Source: Candidatus Uhrbacteria bacterium (GTDB lineage: Bacteria; Patescibacteriota; Patescibacteriia; UBA9934; GWF2-40-263). From it: a stretch of DNA of 38,334 nucleotides. The stretch is from positions 1 to 38,334 of the forward strand of contig JACRJW010000034.1 of the NCBI GenBank assembly GCA_016235605.1, written 5' to 3'. A program made the translations under genes and the position numbers. This document shows, piece after piece, positions 35,123 through 38,334 of this stretch (position 1 is its first letter; every line of letters begins with the position of its first letter). Below the pieces are notes generated by a model, which ran no database searches, was not told where the DNA came from, and saw nothing but the letters and a program-made list of their open reading frames with translations.

Positions 35123-37779
35123 AGCGTTTCAAGAAGGGCGGCAAAAAGTTGGTCGGTGTCGTTATCGATGTCTGTGCCTTCAGAACTCCACAAGACATTC
35201 ATGTCCTCTGGTGTGGTCACGTGGACGGTAGTCGTGCGATCGATCACGCCAGATTGTTTTTGCACAGTGAGGGTGTACTCGTGTGTTTGTGGCAACCCGA
35301 CAAGGGATTTCACGGAGGCGATCAGTCCAGCACTCTGCGCCAGTGCTTGAATCGTGAACGGGAGTTTGTAGCTGAAGGTAACCTTTGACGTAGAACCAGG
35401 GCTCGTCTGGACCCAGTTTCCAAAAACGGTTTTGCCTTGTTCCTCCATGACCGTAGTGCCAGAATCGGGGTCGACACTTTGGGTGAGGACAGAGTACGTC
35501 AGGTCATCATCCAGAGTCCAATCTTCCAGAGGTGGATTAAATAGGGAAATGTCTGGCGGACTGAAGCCTTCTGCGTTCAACAACTCTGAACCCTTGGGAA
35601 CATAGACGCGAAGATAGTCGACGTTATTTACACCGGTAAACAGAAGTCCCTGCAAGCCAAAATGGGTGCGTGAGATCGTCGCGGTATTCACGATAGAACC
35701 GTCCTTTTGCACATTGACCGCGAGATCCACCTGTTCCTGGATCACTCCGTCGGTTTTTCCACCACCCAAGTTTGTATCCACGACCATGAGGTAATCCCCA
35801 TCGGTTTGTTTCACTTCACCACCCCAACCACGAGTGAGAACCTCACGTTGTAAATCTTCACTTTCCAGGTAGAGCTGGAGATCTTTTTGTGCGAGTCCCG
35901 CTTTGAGAAAATCAAGCGAGGCCAGGAAATCTTCGGATGTTTTTTCGATCGCGCGGTCAACGAGTTTTGGGGCGAGATCTCCAATGAAGGCCTTGGGGGT
36001 ATTTTCAACGCGGTCGTATTCCATCTCCACGATGCGCTGGGCTTCAAAGATAAAATTTTCTTGGGTGATCGTGCGTCCGTATTCCGGCATCTCGATGGGG
36101 CCCAAGAGGCCGATAAGATCCGCCACGAACGTCGCGTTCACAGCGAGCACGCCATCCACGCTTCCCCCGCCCGCATCCTGATAAAATTGGATAAGCTGTC
36201 TGGCGCTTGTAGGAAAATCTGGAAACCAGTTAGCGTCTTGGAATTCCCATCGGGCGGAGAGGAGTTGCAGGGGTTGTGGAGCCATCAGATTTTCTTGGAG
36301 CGCCCCTTGTAACGCATAGGAGCCACCGCCGGGGACATCCATGTGTTCAATCACGCCGTCGTGGACTTTCACGTCCGCAAAACTGCCGATGAAACCGCCT
36401 GTGGGACGGATCTCGGTGTTGTTTTGAAAGACGATCAGATAGCGTTTACTGCCTTGTGCGCCCAGCAATTGTTGAGCCAGGGAAAAGAAGGATTGAAATT
36501 CGTCGATACCGGAGAGGAGTTTTGGGAGGGTCGTGGTGAGGAGTGTGACGTCGGATTGGTACGGTGTCGGGATCGCCGAGAGGTCAATTTGTTCAAGGGC
36601 TTTTTGCGCGCTCACGAGGTGTGGAGTGGCAGAGCTCACGTAGGCTTCCAGGAGATTCAGTCGTGAGATCGGCGTCGGGTTTACTTCTTGTTCGATCGCG
36701 GAGTAGCCTTCCGAGAGCCGCCCTCCAGCGATCGCGAGTTCGCTTCCAGCCGCGATGAGCGCCTCTCCGGTTTTGTAACTTTTTTGCGTGAGGGGAAGGA
36801 CGGTGAGCAGCAAACGTGTTCCGGCGCCCAACTCTTGGAGCGTTTGTGCCGCTGAATCAAACCGTTCACTCGAGAGGCTGAAGTTCGATTGGGCGTTTTC
36901 ACTTTCCCGTTTGAGCGCGGCGTGTGCGGCGTCCGAGAGCAGGTTCACCGCCTCGGCCCCTTGTTGCTCAAGGGCCGTTTTTGTCTCGCGCAGGTTCTGG
37001 ACGACGTTCATGGCATGCAAGGGGAGCACAAATAAAAACGACACAGCGACAAACGAGGCAACCGCGCGATGCCAAGAGGAAAGGGAGTAGGTTGTAGAGA
37101 GTAGGTTGTAGAGAGAAGAGGGAAGTTTAAATTTCCAAAAGGGTCTGGGAGCGTCTGCTGATTCAGCTTCGGTTTGTAGTTCCTCAAGATCCACGAGATC
37201 GGCTTCCGCAGCAGCCTCGTCTTCTGGAAAATCAAACAGCGCAAAAATATCTTCTGGGACTTGCGCAGGAAGAAACGTCTCGTGTGAGAATGGAGTGATT
37301 CGCGAAGGGTCAAACGCAAGAGCGTGCTCTTGTGGTTTGTGGTCACTCGTCCACTGGACGTGGATGTTTGTCGGGCTCACCTTGGGCAAGGGAAGGGAAA
37401 ATCGGGACCAGCCATGTGAGCTCATCACTTCCTCCGTGAGTTGGTCCATGAGTTCGTTTGGTGAAAGAGACAGATCTTTTGACAAATCTGGCGTCGTTAC
37501 TGGCGTCATCATCAGGTTCACGTGGACGCGCTGCGTTGATTCCTCGATGTGTGCGTCTTCGTGGATGGGTTTGAGTGAGAGGACGAAGGGCGACGTTGTG
37601 TGTTTTGCACTCTGTTCAATGTGTGGTCGCGTTGGGAGGTGATACGGGTTCACGAGCTGCTCACTCTTGGTGATTTTTCGAGTGCGTGAAACAGGCGTCT
37701 TTTTTTTAGAGACGGGAGTCTGTTTTCTTGCCGAGCTTTTTTTAAGAGGTTTCTTTTTGGTCACATGAGTCGTAGACAT
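35119..37779 (-). CDS. DUF4012 domain-containing membrane protein
   Basis: RYLIVFQNNTEIRPTGGFIGSFADVKVHDGVIEHMDV...SARWEFQDANWFPDFPTSARQLIQFYQDAGGGSVDGVLAVN; start placed at MSTTHVTKKK. Confidence 0.88.
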   Translation of the reverse strand: MSTTHVTKKKPLKKSSARKQTPVSKKKTPVSRTRKITKSEQLVNPYHLPTRPHIEQSAKHTTSPFVLSLKPIHEDAHIEESTQRVHVNLMMTPVTTPDLSKDLSLSPNELMDQLTEEVMSSHGWSRFSLPLPKVSPTNIHVQWTSDHKPQEHALAFDPSRITPFSHETFLPAQVPEDIFALFDFPEDEAAAEADLVDLEELQTEAESADAPRPFWKFKLPSSLYNLLSTTYSLSSWHRAVASFVAVSFLFVLPLHAMNVVQNLRETKTALEQQGAEAVNLLSDAAHAALKRESENAQSNFSLSSERFDSAAQTLQELGAGTRLLLTVLPLTQKSYKTGEALIAAGSELAIAGGRLSEGYSAIEQEVNPTPISRLNLLEAYVSSATPHLVSAQKALEQIDLSAIPTPYQSDVTLLTTTLPKLLSGIDEFQSFFSLAQQLLGAQGSKRYLIVFQNNTEIRPTGGFIGSFADVKVHDGVIEHMDVPGGGSYALQGALQENLMAPQPLQLLSARWEFQDANWFPDFPTSARQLIQFYQDAGGGSVDGVLAVNATFVADLIGLLGPIEMPEYGRTITQENFIFEAQRIVEMEYDRVENTPKAFIGDLAPKLVDRAIEKTSEDFLASLDFLKAGLAQKDLQLYLESEDLQREVLTRGWGGEVKQTDGDYLMVVDTNLGGGKTDGVIQEQVDLAVNVQKDGSIVNTATISRTHFGLQGLLFTGVNNVDYLRVYVPKGSELLNAEGFSPPDISLFNPPLEDWTLDDDLTYSVLTQSVDPDSGTTVMEEQGKTVFGNWVQTSPGSTSKVTFSYKLPFTIQALAQSAGLIASVKSLVGLPQTHEYTLTVQKQSGVIDRTTTVHVTTPEDMNVLWSSEGTDIDNDTDQLFAALLETL

Positions 37780-38334
37780 GCAGGATTTGCTCGGCCATTT
37801 TTTTCCAAGAGTAGCGTTTGATTTGTTCGAAGGCTTTTTTTCTGAGGGTCTCTTGAAGTGAAGGATCTTCAAAGACTTTTCTGATTGCCTGCGTGATCTT
37901 TTCAGGATCTTTTGGATCGAAGTACACAGCAGCCTCACCAAGAATTTCTGGTAGAGAGCTTGTGTTGGATGCCGCAACTGGAACCCCGAAGCTCATTGCC
38001 TCCAAAGGCGGAAGGCCAAAGCCTTCGCACTTGGAAGGGAACACGTAGACAGATGCTTGACGGTAGAGCGCTGCGAGATCTTGATCGGTTGGATTTAGGA
38101 CGAACCGGACGTGATTCTCGAGGTTAAGACGGCCGACTTCTTTTTGGAGTCGCTCGTAGAAGACATCGCCACGGCCAGAGAGGACAAGATGAACGTTTGG
38201 ATGTGACTTATGGAAGAGAGAGAAGGCACTGAGGAGCGTCTCGAGGTTCTTGTGCGGATAGGCATTACCGACGTAGAGGAGAAAGGGGCTCCCAGCCAGG
38301 ATTCTCGCCAAAAACACGGGGTCGTCTTGCGTTG
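37742..38334 (-). CDS. Glycosyltransferase family 4/group 1 (partial; N-terminus beyond window)
   Basis: PFLLYVGNAYPHKNLETLLSAF; ALYRQASVYVFPSKCEGFGLPPLEAMSFGVPVAASNTSSLPEILGEAAVYFDP. Confidence 0.9.
   Translation of the reverse strand, partial: TQDDPVFLARILAGSPFLLYVGNAYPHKNLETLLSAFSLFHKSHPNVHLVLSGRGDVFYERLQKEVGRLNLENHVRFVLNPTDQDLAALYRQASVYVFPSKCEGFGLPPLEAMSFGVPVAASNTSSLPEILGEAAVYFDPKDPEKITQAIRKVFEDPSLQETLRKKAFEQIKRYSWKKMAEQILHVYDSCDQKETS

Noticed and set aside
1-38334. CRISPR array or cas genes
   Set aside because: No regularly spaced direct repeats or Cas-like proteins were seen on reading.

Overview
The window reads like part of a Candidate Phyla Radiation (Patescibacteria)-like chromosome. 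This lineage call is inferred from gene content and was not tested. It carries: the 3' end of an IS1595/ISXO2-like transposase directly followed by a 5S rRNA gene; a GlmU-like nucleotidyltransferase; an EndoQ-like PHP nuclease; an L,D-transpeptidase; two tRNAs (Ala-TGC, Arg-CCG); a minus-strand sugar-phosphate gene cluster (two-subunit transketolase, Rpe, RpiB, class II aldolase, two PfkB kinases, 2-hydroxyacid dehydrogenase); IleRS; RuvA; FemAB-like; DUF475/TerC-like; and surface proteins (DUF4349, DUF4012, DUF11-like, GT4). The standout is a complete diversity-generating retroelement (DGR) at about 13.44-16.21 kb, lying between the two transketolase subunit genes. It has a target gene ending in a variable repeat (VR 14156-14277), a template repeat (TR 14625-14746), an Avd-like four-helix-bundle gene on the opposite strand, and a DGR-type reverse transcriptase. 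By hand alignment, 13 of 16 TR/VR mismatches fall on TR adenines; the other 3 are all C->T directly 3' of a mutated A. An 11-G tract lies where the divergent RT and Avd N-termini meet. Changing it to 12 (or 9) G would give both genes an in-frame ATG, which suggests either a phase-variable switch or an assembly error. Other items: a RelE-type toxin frameshifted by one base, a hidden 23-aa Lys/Arg-rich micro-ORF, tandem cupredoxin-like paralogs of which one has lost its copper ligands, and a probable structured ncRNA at about 25.37-25.65 kb. No searches could be run, so family names rest on motif recognition.
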